A DNA stretch of 64,000 nucleotides from the NCBI RefSeq assembly GCF_040359615.1, contig NZ_CP132942.1, positions 1,116,001-1,180,000 on the forward strand, written 5' to 3'. The notes under the pieces are model-generated. The model searched no databases, had not been told where the DNA came from, and saw nothing but the letters and a program-made list of their open reading frames with translations. This document shows positions 35,374-43,928 of the stretch, piece after piece. Numbering within the stretch: position 1 is the first letter of the stretch; the number at the start of each line of letters is the position of its first letter. Source of the DNA: Tunturibacter psychrotolerans (lineage in GTDB: Bacteria; Acidobacteriota; Terriglobia; Terriglobales; Acidobacteriaceae). A program made the position numbers and the translations under genes.

Positions 35374-36387
35374 GTGAGCTTTCCTTCAGGCAGGTTCATC
35401 CAACACATGCAGAGCTTTCTGGCATTGCTGGTAACTATCGCAATGCTTAGTGTTTCGGCTGCCGGTCAGGGCAACGAAACTGTTTCTACCCTGCGTCTTC
35501 CCCTTGCCGGGGCGGCTAGAGCCGCAAATGTACCGGCCGGCTATGTGATCACTCCGTTCGGTTACTTTCACTCCTCGTGCGTTGAAGTTCTCAAGGCGGG
35601 CGAACATCTGTTACCTGACCACCGAATTCAACGTGCCGACGGCTCCATCGAAGCTAGTGCCGCCACCTGCGCCTATAGTCATTTCACGCCGACGGGGACA
35701 CCGGTGAACGCTACTGTTTCGCAGAAGAGCAAGACCAACACGGCAACTTCTCCGGAAGTGAATGGTTGGGTGGAGAACTCGAACGTCACCACCGGCTCGC
35801 CGTCCAGTTCGTATGGGGCGCTGGTCGCGAGGTGGACGGTGCCGCCTCATCCGCTTGCCGAGGATGGTCAGGTTCTGTTCTTTTTCCCTGGATTGGAAGA
35901 CATCAACGAGACGCAGAGTATTCTTCAACCTGTCCTCGGTTTGTATGGCGGGCAATGGACGATCGCGAGTTGGAACTGCTGCCTGAGCGGTATTGTGGTC
36001 TCCAGTCCAGCCGTGAACGTCGAACCGGGTGACAGAATCTATGGATCGATGACGAACACGTGCGGGACCGGCACGTCGAGTTGTGCCATGTGGAATGTGC
36101 TTTCCGTCGATCTCTCAACTGGACAGAGTACCGCCCTGGCCAATACTCCCAGCGACGGGCAAGTGTTCAATTGGGCGTTCGGCGGTGTCCTCGAAGCTTA
36201 TTATGTGGTTCGCTGCGACGACTATCCTCCGGATCGGAGCATCACTTTTGAGGATGTGACGCTCTTTGACCAGAATCTTCGTCGCGTTCATGATCCCGCC
36301 TGGAGCAGTGGAGCTGGTTCCGGTATTACGCCGGACTGCCGCTATGGAGCATCGGCAGAGCCCCGTCGGGTGAATTTACGCTACTGA
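35374..36387 (+). CDS. Secreted beta-sandwich protein, eqolisin-like region
   Basis: About 337 residues from a GTG start chosen for the strong AAGGAGG four bases upstream; the next ATG at 35407 gives the same signal peptide (FLALLVTIAMLSVSAAGQ). The mature part contains four or more Cys and a region (roughly residues 125-270) with SSSYGALVARWTVP, QSILQPVLGLYGG, and VNVEPGDRIYGSMT followed by SVDLSTGQSTAL. The order of these motifs recalls glutamic peptidases of family G1 (eqolisins) and related concanavalin-like folds, but the catalytic Glu region (WYEWYP) is replaced by SWNCC. It may be an inactive or different beta-sandwich protein. Confidence in function is low, in the gene high. Confidence 0.75.
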   Translation: MSFPSGRFIQHMQSFLALLVTIAMLSVSAAGQGNETVSTLRLPLAGAARAANVPAGYVITPFGYFHSSCVEVLKAGEHLLPDHRIQRADGSIEASAATCAYSHFTPTGTPVNATVSQKSKTNTATSPEVNGWVENSNVTTGSPSSSYGALVARWTVPPHPLAEDGQVLFFFPGLEDINETQSILQPVLGLYGGQWTIASWNCCLSGIVVSSPAVNVEPGDRIYGSMTNTCGTGTSSCAMWNVLSVDLSTGQSTALANTPSDGQVFNWAFGGVLEAYYVVRCDDYPPDRSITFEDVTLFDQNLRRVHDPAWSSGAGSGITPDCRYGASAEPRRVNLRY

Positions 36388-36475
36388 GCGTAGGGACTGC
36401 CACGCAGCGTGGTTATGCTTCGCGACGATGGTCAGCTACATCGAGGAGCAAAGCTTAGAATTCAAGCTTCTTTTG

Positions 36476-38080
36476 TTACGCCGATTCGCGATAGTTCAGG
36501 AGGATCAAGCCGACGAGGGCCAGGCACAGCGGCCAGAGATAGCCGGCGATTGTGGCCATGCGGCTCTTGGGGAGACGGAGCTCCAACCATCGGGTACAGC
36601 CTGCCGAAACGCCAAGGAGTGCGATAGGGGTGTGGCTCATCTCTGCGAGCAGCGCTTCTTTCACCTTGGCGGCGTGCTCGTGTGTAAGCAGGGTCGCGGC
36701 GCCGAGAACACACATTGCAGGAAAGACGTAACTGGCCCAGCGCGCCTTCAATTTGCCTGCCTGCACGGCACACTCGAAGACCGCGAAGACTACGATCAAG
36801 AGCGCCCCGAAACGATGTTGCACGATTTCGGGTGCGGTGAAACTTTGCCAGAAGGGACGCGGCCCGAGAGGCCAGTTCTCCGGGTCGGCGCGCAGCAGGA
36901 TGAATACGGCTAAACCAGCGAAGGTCACTGGCCAGAAGCGAGCCCACCGCATGGTGGGGTGACGGCTGAGCAGCGCCAGCAGACCTGCGACTAGCACGAT
37001 CAGCCCAGCCCAATGATGGTTGTACTCGGACCATGCGTTGTCATTCGCGTCGCTGTTGATGACTGGCGCGAACTCGTTGGCCTTGACCGCGGCTTCGAGT
37101 GAAATAGGAGGAGCCAACGCGGCCAAGGGAGGACTGGTCATGCGCGGAGGCACCGGATGCATGCGCGCGTAAATCTCCTGAGATGTCAGCCTATCCTGAG
37201 CGGTGACATCGACGGCAGGGGCCTGGGCGGTGAGCGAAGCGGCTGTCAATACTGCGGCGAATCCCAGGCAAATCTCCGCCTCAGCAACGCGGCGCAGTCG
37301 GGCGAGCAAAGGTTTAGGATCGCTGGCCAGACGCCGCACCAGCCACCAATTTCCGGCGCCCAACGTAGCGATCGCCAATACAAGGTAGATTTTGGCAACG
37401 ATCATAACGCCATACGTGGTGGTGTATACGGCGTTCCACGTTCCCATATAGAACACAGCCATTGCCACTCCGGCTGAGATAAGCGTGGCCGCGCCAAGCA
37501 ACGCCATGCGGGAGTAGCGCTGGCTCATACGCCGCGCCTCATCCACGTTTGCGGCGCGGCCTAAGGAGATCCACAGATAGGGCATTGCGCCAAGCCAGGC
37601 GGCTGTACCGAGGTGATGTGCTGCGGTGAGAATCGCCAGCGGTACGCGGTAGTTGATGCGTGCCGCCGCATGGCTGACGGAGACCATAGCTGCTATCACC
37701 AGGAGACTCAAAGGGAGCATAGCGACCGTTGCCGGTCTGCTCTTCAGACGTGCGCAAATCCAGAGTCCAATCGCACAGAGGATTGAAACAGAGTAGGCGC
37801 GGAAAAAGTTTGTGGTGGTCACATCCTTGAGCGTCAAATCAGAGCCGCTCATCAGGAGGGCGGCGGATGCTGTCACCAGTGCAACTTCGCCTACCACCAG
37901 AGCAAGTGCGGCCATCCGGATGCCACGGCGACAAAAGTCCTCGACGGCCTGGCTTGCCGCCGCGGGCAACGCTACGGCCAGAAGATAGGCGACGCCTCCC
38001 AGGAGCAACGCCTCGAATGCCAGCGTTGCCGCGCGTAGGAGAACGGTCAGGAGATCGATATCCTTGAGGAACCAGATCAT
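36476..38080 (-). CDS. copD: CopD-family copper resistance membrane protein
   Basis: A 534-residue integral membrane protein with about 13 hydrophobic segments. The N-terminal half contains the CopD-domain features, including an AAHHLGTAAWLGAMPYLWISL segment whose histidines may bind copper, and the C-terminal half holds further helices with NHHWAGLIVLVAGLLAL. CopD proteins are thought to move or manage copper together with periplasmic CopC. Its start lies 14 bp after the copC stop on the same strand, so the two form an operon. YcnJ/PcoD are the nearest named relatives. Confidence 0.86.
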   Translation of the reverse strand: MIWFLKDIDLLTVLLRAATLAFEALLLGGVAYLLAVALPAAASQAVEDFCRRGIRMAALALVVGEVALVTASAALLMSGSDLTLKDVTTTNFFRAYSVSILCAIGLWICARLKSRPATVAMLPLSLLVIAAMVSVSHAAARINYRVPLAILTAAHHLGTAAWLGAMPYLWISLGRAANVDEARRMSQRYSRMALLGAATLISAGVAMAVFYMGTWNAVYTTTYGVMIVAKIYLVLAIATLGAGNWWLVRRLASDPKPLLARLRRVAEAEICLGFAAVLTAASLTAQAPAVDVTAQDRLTSQEIYARMHPVPPRMTSPPLAALAPPISLEAAVKANEFAPVINSDANDNAWSEYNHHWAGLIVLVAGLLALLSRHPTMRWARFWPVTFAGLAVFILLRADPENWPLGPRPFWQSFTAPEIVQHRFGALLIVVFAVFECAVQAGKLKARWASYVFPAMCVLGAATLLTHEHAAKVKEALLAEMSHTPIALLGVSAGCTRWLELRLPKSRMATIAGYLWPLCLALVGLILLNYRESA

Positions 38081-38094
38081 CTTTATTCTCGGCT

Positions 38095-38478
38095 CTACTT
38101 TACTAGGAAGGGAATCGTGCCACGAGTGATGTGTCCATCCATGGCCAGGATCTGCCAGCGTAGCACATACCCTCCTTTGACGAGCCCGGTCAACTTCGCC
38201 GATAGAGATCCGGGCGAGGTTTCGCTGTTGATCGTGATCTTCTCGACTTTGCCATCAGGGTCGAGCAATGTGAGGGTGGAATGCTCGAGATCAACCCTTG
38301 AACTGTATTTGAGGAGGACGGCGACATCCGGACCGGAGACCGTGCTGTTCGCTGCTGGCTGAGAGCTCACTAAGATCGCATGCGCCAACGCGGCGCGGGG
38401 AGCAATCAGCGCAATACCGCAGGCGACAATGAGAGCTACTACAAACCGAGGGGCGATGATCGAAGTTTTGCGGCGCAT
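38095..38478 (-). CDS. copC: CopC-family periplasmic copper-binding protein
   Basis: About 127 residues. A signal peptide ends in RAALA, and the mature protein begins HAILVSSQPAANSTV, placing the copper-binding histidine at residue 1 as in CopC. The closing motif MDGHITRGTIPFLV supplies the second conserved histidine/aspartate site. The ATG at 38478 gives a normal signal; a longer form from 38565 adds 29 residues without signal character. It is the first gene of copC-copD. It lacks the Met-rich loop, so it probably binds Cu(II) rather than Cu(I). Confidence 0.9.
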   Translation of the reverse strand: MRRKTSIIAPRFVVALIVACGIALIAPRAALAHAILVSSQPAANSTVSGPDVAVLLKYSSRVDLEHSTLTLLDPDGKVEKITINSETSPGSLSAKLTGLVKGGYVLRWQILAMDGHITRGTIPFLVK

Positions 38479-38608
38479 GTCGAATCTGCTCCTCCAAAGT
38501 GAAGTCAACAACCCTTGTGTCGAGATAAAACCTAAAGTGGCTTGATGGCAAGTTGCGCTTTCCACATTTGATACCGCTGTGCTTCGAATGATGCGTAAAT
38601 CTCAGCGG

Positions 38609-39544
38609 TCATTTGATCGGAAAACAGTCAAGGTCGTTGGCGAATTGGATTGGGCCTGAATATCGGCGCTTGATTTCGGTTTGGGTCTCGTTCTCTTTTC
38701 CCAAGGTCCGCAGCATTCGATGAGAGAGAACCAGTTGTTTGACGTGAGCGTTGGCAGCGGTTGCTCCGATGACTGAGGGCGGCATGTGGAGGCGTCGTTC
38801 TACTCCGGTGGCACCCTCCGGTACGGCGTTGTGGGCGACGAATAGGTCTGCGTTCGACGCGAGTTGAGTGAGGCCTTCGCCTTCTCCGTTTGTATCTCCG
38901 CTAAAGACGATTCGCTTGCCACCAATTTCGATGCGCCAGGCCAAGGTGGGAACCTGGCCATGAATGACAGTGACTGCGTAGATGGCCATGTTGGCGTTGC
39001 GGAAGATGAGAACAGGGGTTGAGCTCGGCGCGACGTTATGCGGTTGGAGTTGGTAGCTTCCCTGGCCTGGCTCTACGAGTTCGCTGAGATAGCGCCAGGC
39101 TCCGTGAGGATCGGCGAAGAGCTCGTGCACGAACTCTGTGGTGGAGGGCATGAAATCGTTTCCTGTGGGGCCGTAGACCGGGAGAGGGCGCTTGCGGTCT
39201 TCGAACCAGGAAGAAAAGATGAGAGCTGGGAAGTCGCTGCTGTGATCGACGTGAAAGTGACTGAAGAGGAAGACGTCGGGCTGGGACATCCGCGCTCCAC
39301 TCTCTCCGAAGCGAAGGGCACTGCCTCCTCCGGCGTCGAGGATGACGCGGGCGTTGCCGTGATCCCAGACGAGATAGCTGGTGGAGGCGCGCTTATCCTG
39401 GGACTCGGGACCGCCGGAGCCGAGGACCTGTACGGCTAATCCTGTTGATCCGCATGACTGCGCCGCTGCGGGCGAAGGCGTGCACGTTGATAAGAGCGAC
39501 GTGAGGAGAAGCAGAGCTTTTAGCGGTGGTTTAGGGGAGTGCAT
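38609..39544 (-). CDS. Secreted metallo-beta-lactamase-fold hydrolase
   Basis: About 311 residues. The signal peptide (KALLLLTSLLSTCTPSPAAAQ) contains a Cys but no clean lipobox. The mature part is a metallo-beta-lactamase fold: LDAGGGSALRFGE, the metal motif HFHVDHSSD, VIHGQVPTLAWRIE, FSGDTNGEG and a final LSHRMLRT histidine. The arrangement resembles the RNase Z/arylsulfatase-like or phosphodiesterase (MBL fold, HxHxDH) groups rather than true beta-lactamases. Substrate unknown. The start at 39544 is the second of two closely spaced candidates. Confidence 0.86.
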   Translation of the reverse strand: MHSPKPPLKALLLLTSLLSTCTPSPAAAQSCGSTGLAVQVLGSGGPESQDKRASTSYLVWDHGNARVILDAGGGSALRFGESGARMSQPDVFLFSHFHVDHSSDFPALIFSSWFEDRKRPLPVYGPTGNDFMPSTTEFVHELFADPHGAWRYLSELVEPGQGSYQLQPHNVAPSSTPVLIFRNANMAIYAVTVIHGQVPTLAWRIEIGGKRIVFSGDTNGEGEGLTQLASNADLFVAHNAVPEGATGVERRLHMPPSVIGATAANAHVKQLVLSHRMLRTLGKENETQTEIKRRYSGPIQFANDLDCFPIK

Positions 39545-39631
39545 CTTAGACCTCACATGTCCTTATTTCTGTTGCGTCAAACTGCTGAGAGAAAAGCCGT
39601 CGAAATTTTGATCGCGCGGCTGAGGTCGTTT

Positions 39632-40279
39632 TCATTCTTTTTTCTTCCTGGATTTTTTTTTGGCACTGTCGGGGTGTGGCAGCCCATTGAGCAACGCCTG
39701 GAGACCTTGTTCGAAGCGGCCTTTGCGGGTTTCGATGCGGCCTTTGGCAAATATCTTTGCGATTCGGGGAAAGGCGCCGGTGGCTAGTTGGGCGGCGGCG
39801 AACTCGGTGTCGATTGCTGTGTCGTTGGCGGTTTCGCGGAGTGCGTGGCCGAAGACGAAGTCGTCGACGGTGGCGAGGAGGGCGAGTTTTTCGCTGTTGG
39901 TCATGTGAATTTCGGCGAGCGCTTCGAGACATTGCTCCATGTGGCGCATGGCATTGAGGCCGGGGGGCGCGGAGAGCATCGAGACCAGAGCCCAGGGGTG
40001 GCGGAGGAAGAGCGCGTGAGTGTGTCTGGCGATCTCCATCATTGCTTCCTGCCAGCCTTTCGGCACTTTGGGCAGGAGAGCTTCGCCGAGGAGTGCGTCG
40101 TCCATGACGGCGATAAGGTCGTCTTTGGTTTTGACGTAGTAGTAGAGGCTCATGGTGCCGACGTTAAGCTCCTGGGCGATCCGGCGCATGGAGACGGCGT
40201 CGAAACCTTCCTTGTCAGCGATCTCGAGGGCTGCGGCGGCGATGGTTTCGCGGCTGAGGTTTGTATTTTTCCTTGACAT
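39632..40279 (-). CDS. TetR-family repressor
   Basis: A 215-residue TetR regulator. The helix-turn-helix occupies about residues 8-55 (LSRETIAAAALEIADKEGF, then SMRRIAQELNVGTMSLYYYV), and the remainder is a helical ligand-binding domain ending in a lysine-rich tail. It is divergent from an FAD monooxygenase with only 33 bp between start codons; the palindromes there are its probable operators. The monooxygenase substrate or an aromatic compound may be the inducer. Confidence 0.9.
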   Translation of the reverse strand: MSRKNTNLSRETIAAAALEIADKEGFDAVSMRRIAQELNVGTMSLYYYVKTKDDLIAVMDDALLGEALLPKVPKGWQEAMMEIARHTHALFLRHPWALVSMLSAPPGLNAMRHMEQCLEALAEIHMTNSEKLALLATVDDFVFGHALRETANDTAIDTEFAAAQLATGAFPRIAKIFAKGRIETRKGRFEQGLQALLNGLPHPDSAKKKSRKKKE

Positions 40280-40301
40280 TCGTACACTGTACCATTATGT
40301 T
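40273..40301 (+). promoter_or_regulatory. Promoter of the FAD monooxygenase gene
   Basis: TTGACA at 40273-40278, a perfect -35, and TATGTT at 40296-40301 are 17 bp apart. The -35 lies inside the start region of the divergent TetR gene. Transcription would begin near 40308, leaving about five bases before the ATG at 40313, that is, an almost leaderless mRNA. Confidence 0.65.
40279..40294. promoter_or_regulatory. Operator 1, imperfect, between -35 and -10
   Basis: TTCGTACACTGTACCA is a near-copy of operator 2 with one arm mismatched. It fills the spacer between the -35 and -10 of the monooxygenase promoter and abuts the TetR start codon, an ideal place for repression of both genes. Confidence 0.6.
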
Positions 40302-40303
40302 TG

Positions 40304-40322
40304 TTTCGTACAATGTACGAAA
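40304..40322. promoter_or_regulatory. Operator 2, perfect palindrome over the start codon
   Basis: TTTCGTACAATGTACGAAA has perfect 9-bp arms around one central base. The monooxygenase ATG (40313-40315) lies at its centre. It is the likely main binding site of the adjacent TetR protein. Confidence 0.75.
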
Positions 40323-41635
40323 CAACGATCATCATCGCTGGAGCTGGTCCCACTGGGTTGACCCTTGCGGTCGATCTTGCGCGGCGGGGCGTCTCGTTCC
40401 GTCTATTTGAAGCTGCTTCCATACCCTTCGAAGGGTCGCGGGGGAAGGGGATACAACCGCGCACGCTGGAGATCTTTGAGGATCTTGGCGTCATCGATGC
40501 GATGCTTGCGGCGGGGGCGACCTATCCGAAGTTTCGGACTCATTTTGGAAGCTTGTCGCTTCGGATGGGTTCGCTGGGTTCAGGGAAACAGGCGACGGAG
40601 AGCGTGCCCTATCCGAACCTCTGGATGGTGCCGCAGGCGCGTACTGAGGCCATTCTGCGTGAGCGGCTGTGTGAGCTTGGAGGTGAGGTTGAGTTTGGTA
40701 AGGCGTTCGCGTCGTTTACGCAGAATGAGCGAGGCGTCGAGGTCACGCTGGGCGACGGGGAGGTGGTGCGGGCGCAGTATCTGGTGGGGTGCGATGGCGG
40801 ACGCAGTGCGGTGCGGAAGGCATTGGGGCTGCGGTTGGAGGGGGAGGGTCTCGATGAAGAGCCGATGCTGGTGGCGGATGTTGAGGTCGAGGGCCTGGAT
40901 CGAGCGGACTGGCATCTTTGGCCCTTTGCTAAAGGCGGCGTGATTGGACTGTGTTCGTTGCCAAAGACAGGGCTATTTCAGCTGACGGGGAGGGCGGATG
41001 TTTTGGGAGACGATATCGAGGGCGTAGTGCGGAGGGCAACGGGGTATCGCGTCGCGCGAGTTGCCTGGAGATCGATCTACCAGCCCTCGGTCCGTATGGT
41101 CGGTCGCTATCGGATGGAGCGTGTGTTGCTGGCGGGAGATGCGGCGCATGTGCATCCGCCGGCGGGTGGGCAGGGGTTGAATACGGGGGTGCAGGATGCG
41201 TATAACCTCGGATGGAAGCTTGCGCATGTTGTGCGTGGCGGCCTGGATTCGCTGCTCGATAGTTATGAAGCGGAACGTTTGCCGATTGCGGCGGCAGTGC
41301 TTGGGTTGAGCAAGAGGCTGCTCCAGACGCGGTCGATCAAGCGTGGAGATGCGACGAATCAGCTTGCACTGCACTATCGATCGAGTGCGCTTTCGTTGGG
41401 TGGGTCGCTTGGAGGCTTGCAGGCTGGCGATCGAATGCCGGATGTGCGGCTAGAGGATGGTGGCCGGTTGTTCGCGCAAATGGGGGGTACTCATGCGACG
41501 GAGTTGGAGACGCCTGAGGGGCGGATTTTGATTCGTCCGGATGGGTATATTGCGTCCATCGGCGCGCCGTCGTCGAGTGATTATGCGGGCGTGAGTACTC
41601 GTTCCGTTCGTACTTCTAACCACGTGGGACGCTAA
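40313..41635 (+). CDS. FAD-dependent aromatic-type monooxygenase
   Basis: About 440 residues in the PHBH-like group A flavoprotein hydroxylase family. It has IIIAGAGPTGLTLAVDLARRG (FAD Rossmann motif), the middle DG motif in YLVGCDGGRSAVRKALG, and GDAAHVHPPAGGQGLNTGVQD, which binds FAD and NAD(P)H. The C-terminal thioredoxin-like region of longer members is shortened and ends with VRPDGY-like LIRPDGYIAS. Members hydroxylate phenols, antibiotics or quinones. The start at 40313 is within a repressor operator; the mRNA is predicted to be nearly leaderless. Confidence 0.9.
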   Translation: MYETTIIIAGAGPTGLTLAVDLARRGVSFRLFEAASIPFEGSRGKGIQPRTLEIFEDLGVIDAMLAAGATYPKFRTHFGSLSLRMGSLGSGKQATESVPYPNLWMVPQARTEAILRERLCELGGEVEFGKAFASFTQNERGVEVTLGDGEVVRAQYLVGCDGGRSAVRKALGLRLEGEGLDEEPMLVADVEVEGLDRADWHLWPFAKGGVIGLCSLPKTGLFQLTGRADVLGDDIEGVVRRATGYRVARVAWRSIYQPSVRMVGRYRMERVLLAGDAAHVHPPAGGQGLNTGVQDAYNLGWKLAHVVRGGLDSLLDSYEAERLPIAAAVLGLSKRLLQTRSIKRGDATNQLALHYRSSALSLGGSLGGLQAGDRMPDVRLEDGGRLFAQMGGTHATELETPEGRILIRPDGYIASIGAPSSSDYAGVSTRSVRTSNHVGR

Positions 41636-41655
41636 GGTGCGGGTCTTGCCCCAGC

Positions 41656-41677
41656 GCTCCAACGAATGCGTTGGAGC
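41656..41677. other. Hairpin downstream of the FAD monooxygenase
   Basis: Nine-base arms at 41656-41664 (GCTCCAACG) and 41669-41677 (CGTTGGAGC) are perfectly complementary with a 4-base loop. There is no T-run, so it is not a standard terminator, though it may stabilise the 3' end of the preceding mRNA. Confidence 0.5.
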
Positions 41678-41728
41678 AGATAGCGACGTTTGTGGAGGAT
41701 GTGCGTCTGATCTTCACTTGGAATTGCG

Positions 41729-42934
41729 ATGGATCTTCATTTGAAAGATGATGGATTGACTTCGCGCTCCGGAGAGAGACTCTTATGGAAGTATTGCTGC
41801 ATGGGTGAGACAGAGAGCGAGCTGTCGAGGCTGGTAGACCAGCTTAATCGTTCGGCGAACAATTCGAGATCGGGCGAGAAGAGAACGCTTGATCAAATTC
41901 TTAGCACGGCGTTTCAGCGGCATGCGTCCGATATTCTTCTGGTTGCCGGTTCGCCAGTGACCCTGCGGGTGAATGGCGCATTGACGCCGGATGTGGGAGC
42001 AGCCCTCTCGTCCGAAGAGGTTAGGGGGATGCTGCAGTCGTTGCTTTCTGCGGAGCGACTGGCTGAGCTGCAGGAGCATAAGTCGCTGGATTTCTGTTTT
42101 GTGCGGCCTTCGATTGGAAGATTTCGCGCGAACTTTCATTATCAGCGTGGCACGCTGGCAGCGGCGATTCGCGTGCTGCCGGAGCAGGTGCCCTCGCTGG
42201 AGTCGCTGCATCTGCCTGCCGGACTGGCGATGTTGACGGAGCGAAGGCAAGGGCTGGTGCTGCTCACGGGGCCGACGGGGTGCGGAAAGACTTCAACGCT
42301 GGCGGCGCTGGTAGATCGGGTGAATACTCTGCGGCGCGACCACATTATTACGATCGAAGATCCGATCGAGTATCAACACCTGAATCGCAGCTCTCTGGTG
42401 GAGCAGATAGAACTCGGGCGTGATACGCCAGACTTCGCGCAGGCGGTGCGGTCGGTCCTGCGGCAGGACCCGGATGTGATCATGATTGGGGAGATGCGCG
42501 ACAGCGAGACGATGGCGGCGGCCTTGACTGCGGCAGAGACGGGTCATCTGGTTTTGTCGTCGTTACATACGAACGATGCAGCGCAGACGGTCTCGCGCAT
42601 TCTGGATACTTTTCCTTCAGGGTATCAGTCGCAGATTCGACAGCAGCTTTCCCTGGCGTTGCTTGCTGTGATTTCGCAACAACTACTGGCGGCTGCAGAT
42701 GGTGCAGGACGATACCCGGCGGTTGAAATTTTGGTGGCGAACGGCGCTACGCGGAATTTAATTCGGCGGGGAGATGATCATCAATTGCGCGCGAACATCG
42801 AGACTGGACGCGCGGACGGAATGTTGACGATGGAGCAATCGCTGGCGGAGCTTGTGAGGGCGTACAGGATCTCGCGTGAGACGGCGTTCGCGCACTGCTA
42901 TCACCCGGAGGATCTGCGACGGCACTTGAGTTAG
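41729..42934 (+). CDS. pilT: PilT-like type IV pilus ATPase
   Basis: A 401-residue GspE/PilT-family secretion ATPase, closest in layout to the retraction ATPase PilT. The N-terminal part includes HASDILLVAGSPVTLRVNG (66-83), the Walker A motif GPTGCGKTST is at 181-190, followed by the Asp box (IITIEDPIEYQH), Walker B (DVIMIGEMRDSET) and His box (ETGHLVLSSLHTNDAAQT). No other pilus gene is nearby, so it is an isolated copy. A start at 41801 is also possible; the first 24 residues lack family character. The C-terminal tail is variable. Confidence 0.85.
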   Translation: MDLHLKDDGLTSRSGERLLWKYCCMGETESELSRLVDQLNRSANNSRSGEKRTLDQILSTAFQRHASDILLVAGSPVTLRVNGALTPDVGAALSSEEVRGMLQSLLSAERLAELQEHKSLDFCFVRPSIGRFRANFHYQRGTLAAAIRVLPEQVPSLESLHLPAGLAMLTERRQGLVLLTGPTGCGKTSTLAALVDRVNTLRRDHIITIEDPIEYQHLNRSSLVEQIELGRDTPDFAQAVRSVLRQDPDVIMIGEMRDSETMAAALTAAETGHLVLSSLHTNDAAQTVSRILDTFPSGYQSQIRQQLSLALLAVISQQLLAAADGAGRYPAVEILVANGATRNLIRRGDDHQLRANIETGRADGMLTMEQSLAELVRAYRISRETAFAHCYHPEDLRRHLS

Positions 42935-43428
42935 CTGGGTTTGGCGGTGAGGCGTTCTAGTTGTTGGAGGTGGTTGATGTCGTGGCCGGCCATGGTTTCG
43001 ACGATGGTCCAGAGAGTCATGGTGCCGCGTTCGGGATGGGTGGCGGGGCGATGGCGTTCGTCGCCGGAGATGGTGGCGAGGAAAAGGAGATTCCAGTTGC
43101 GCATGGCCTCGAAGAGCGCGAGTGCAGGCTCGATGGGGTAGACGGCGTAGCGGTCGGCCCAATCCTTCTGGTCGAAGGGTTGGATGATGTGGTGGGGCTG
43201 GTCGGTTGGGGTGGCGAGGGTCTGGCGGAGACGGAAGCCGAAGACGGTTTCGGTGTCGGCGAGGTGGGTGATGATGTTCGTGATGCTCCATTTGCCGGGG
43301 GCGGGTGGGGCGTTCAGCTGCGCGTCGGTGAGGCCGGTGGTGAGAGCGTGGAGGCGCCCGGAGGTGCCGGTGAGGACGGGGAGTGGGTCCTGATTGTCGA
43401 GGTATTTGGCGTATGGGTTTAATTCCAT
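42931..43428 (-). CDS. DinB-family protein
   Basis: A 165-residue four-helix-bundle protein of the DinB/YfiT group. Three metal-binding-type histidines can be placed: the HLADTETVFGFRLRQ histidine near residue 55, and the GHDINHLQQL pair near residues 148-152. Such proteins often act as bacillithiol- or mycothiol-dependent transferases or are of unknown function. Its stop overlaps the stop of the convergent pilT-like gene. No partner gene is evident. Confidence 0.85.
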   Translation of the reverse strand: MELNPYAKYLDNQDPLPVLTGTSGRLHALTTGLTDAQLNAPPAPGKWSITNIITHLADTETVFGFRLRQTLATPTDQPHHIIQPFDQKDWADRYAVYPIEPALALFEAMRNWNLLFLATISGDERHRPATHPERGTMTLWTIVETMAGHDINHLQQLERLTAKPS

Positions 43429-43511
43429 CTGGAGACGGTATCACGAGGGGTAGGGGGGAAGGCTAGAGCTCGTTGGAGGGCCCTGGCTGCACTCAGTGAT
43501 CGCCGTGACTT

Positions 43512-43928
43512 TTATTTGAAGTGTAGATACATTCCAATGGAGCGTGGTGCGGTGGGCTTGAAGCCAAAGAGTGAGTAGAGACGATGGGCTTCGCCGTCGG
43601 CGATGAGGCTGATGTAGGCGCCGGGCAGGGCGGTTTTGTGGAGGTGCTCGACGAGCGCGCCGACGATTCGCTTGCCGAGGCCGCGCTTCTGATGTTTCGG
43701 GTCGACGGCGATGTCGACGATTTGGAAGAAGAGGCCGCGATCGCCGATGATGCGGCCCATGCCGATGGCTTCGCCGTCCTTGCGGATGACGACGGCGTAG
43801 ATCGTGTTTGGTAGTCCGGCTACTGCGGCCTCTGCGCTCTTTGGGCTCAAACCGGCGGCGATGCGGAGGCGTCGGTAGTCGTCTGAGGATGGTGTGGCTT
43901 CGACTAATTCGTATTCTTCGTCAGTCAT
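43512..43928 (-). CDS. GNAT-family N-acetyltransferase
   Basis: About 138 residues of the GNAT fold. The acetyl-CoA pyrophosphate-binding loop is DPKHQKRGLGKRIVGAL, preceded by the beta4 strand QIVDIAV. The start at 43928 (MTDEEYELVEATPS) overlaps the end of the upstream VOC gene by 8 bp, so the two are translated together. The long alternative start would run through the VOC gene. Substrate unknown. Confidence 0.87.
   Translation of the reverse strand: MTDEEYELVEATPSSDDYRRLRIAAGLSPKSAEAAVAGLPNTIYAVVIRKDGEAIGMGRIIGDRGLFFQIVDIAVDPKHQKRGLGKRIVGALVEHLHKTALPGAYISLIADGEAHRLYSLFGFKPTAPRSIGMYLHFK

Noticed and set aside
38609..39544. Beta-lactamase resistance gene
   Set aside because: The metal motif HFHVDH and overall layout match the broader metallo-beta-lactamase fold; there is no specific resemblance to antibiotic-hydrolysing enzymes.
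41656..41677. Terminator or att site after the FAD monooxygenase
   Set aside because: There is no T-run and no tRNA or integrase nearby, so only a hairpin is reported.
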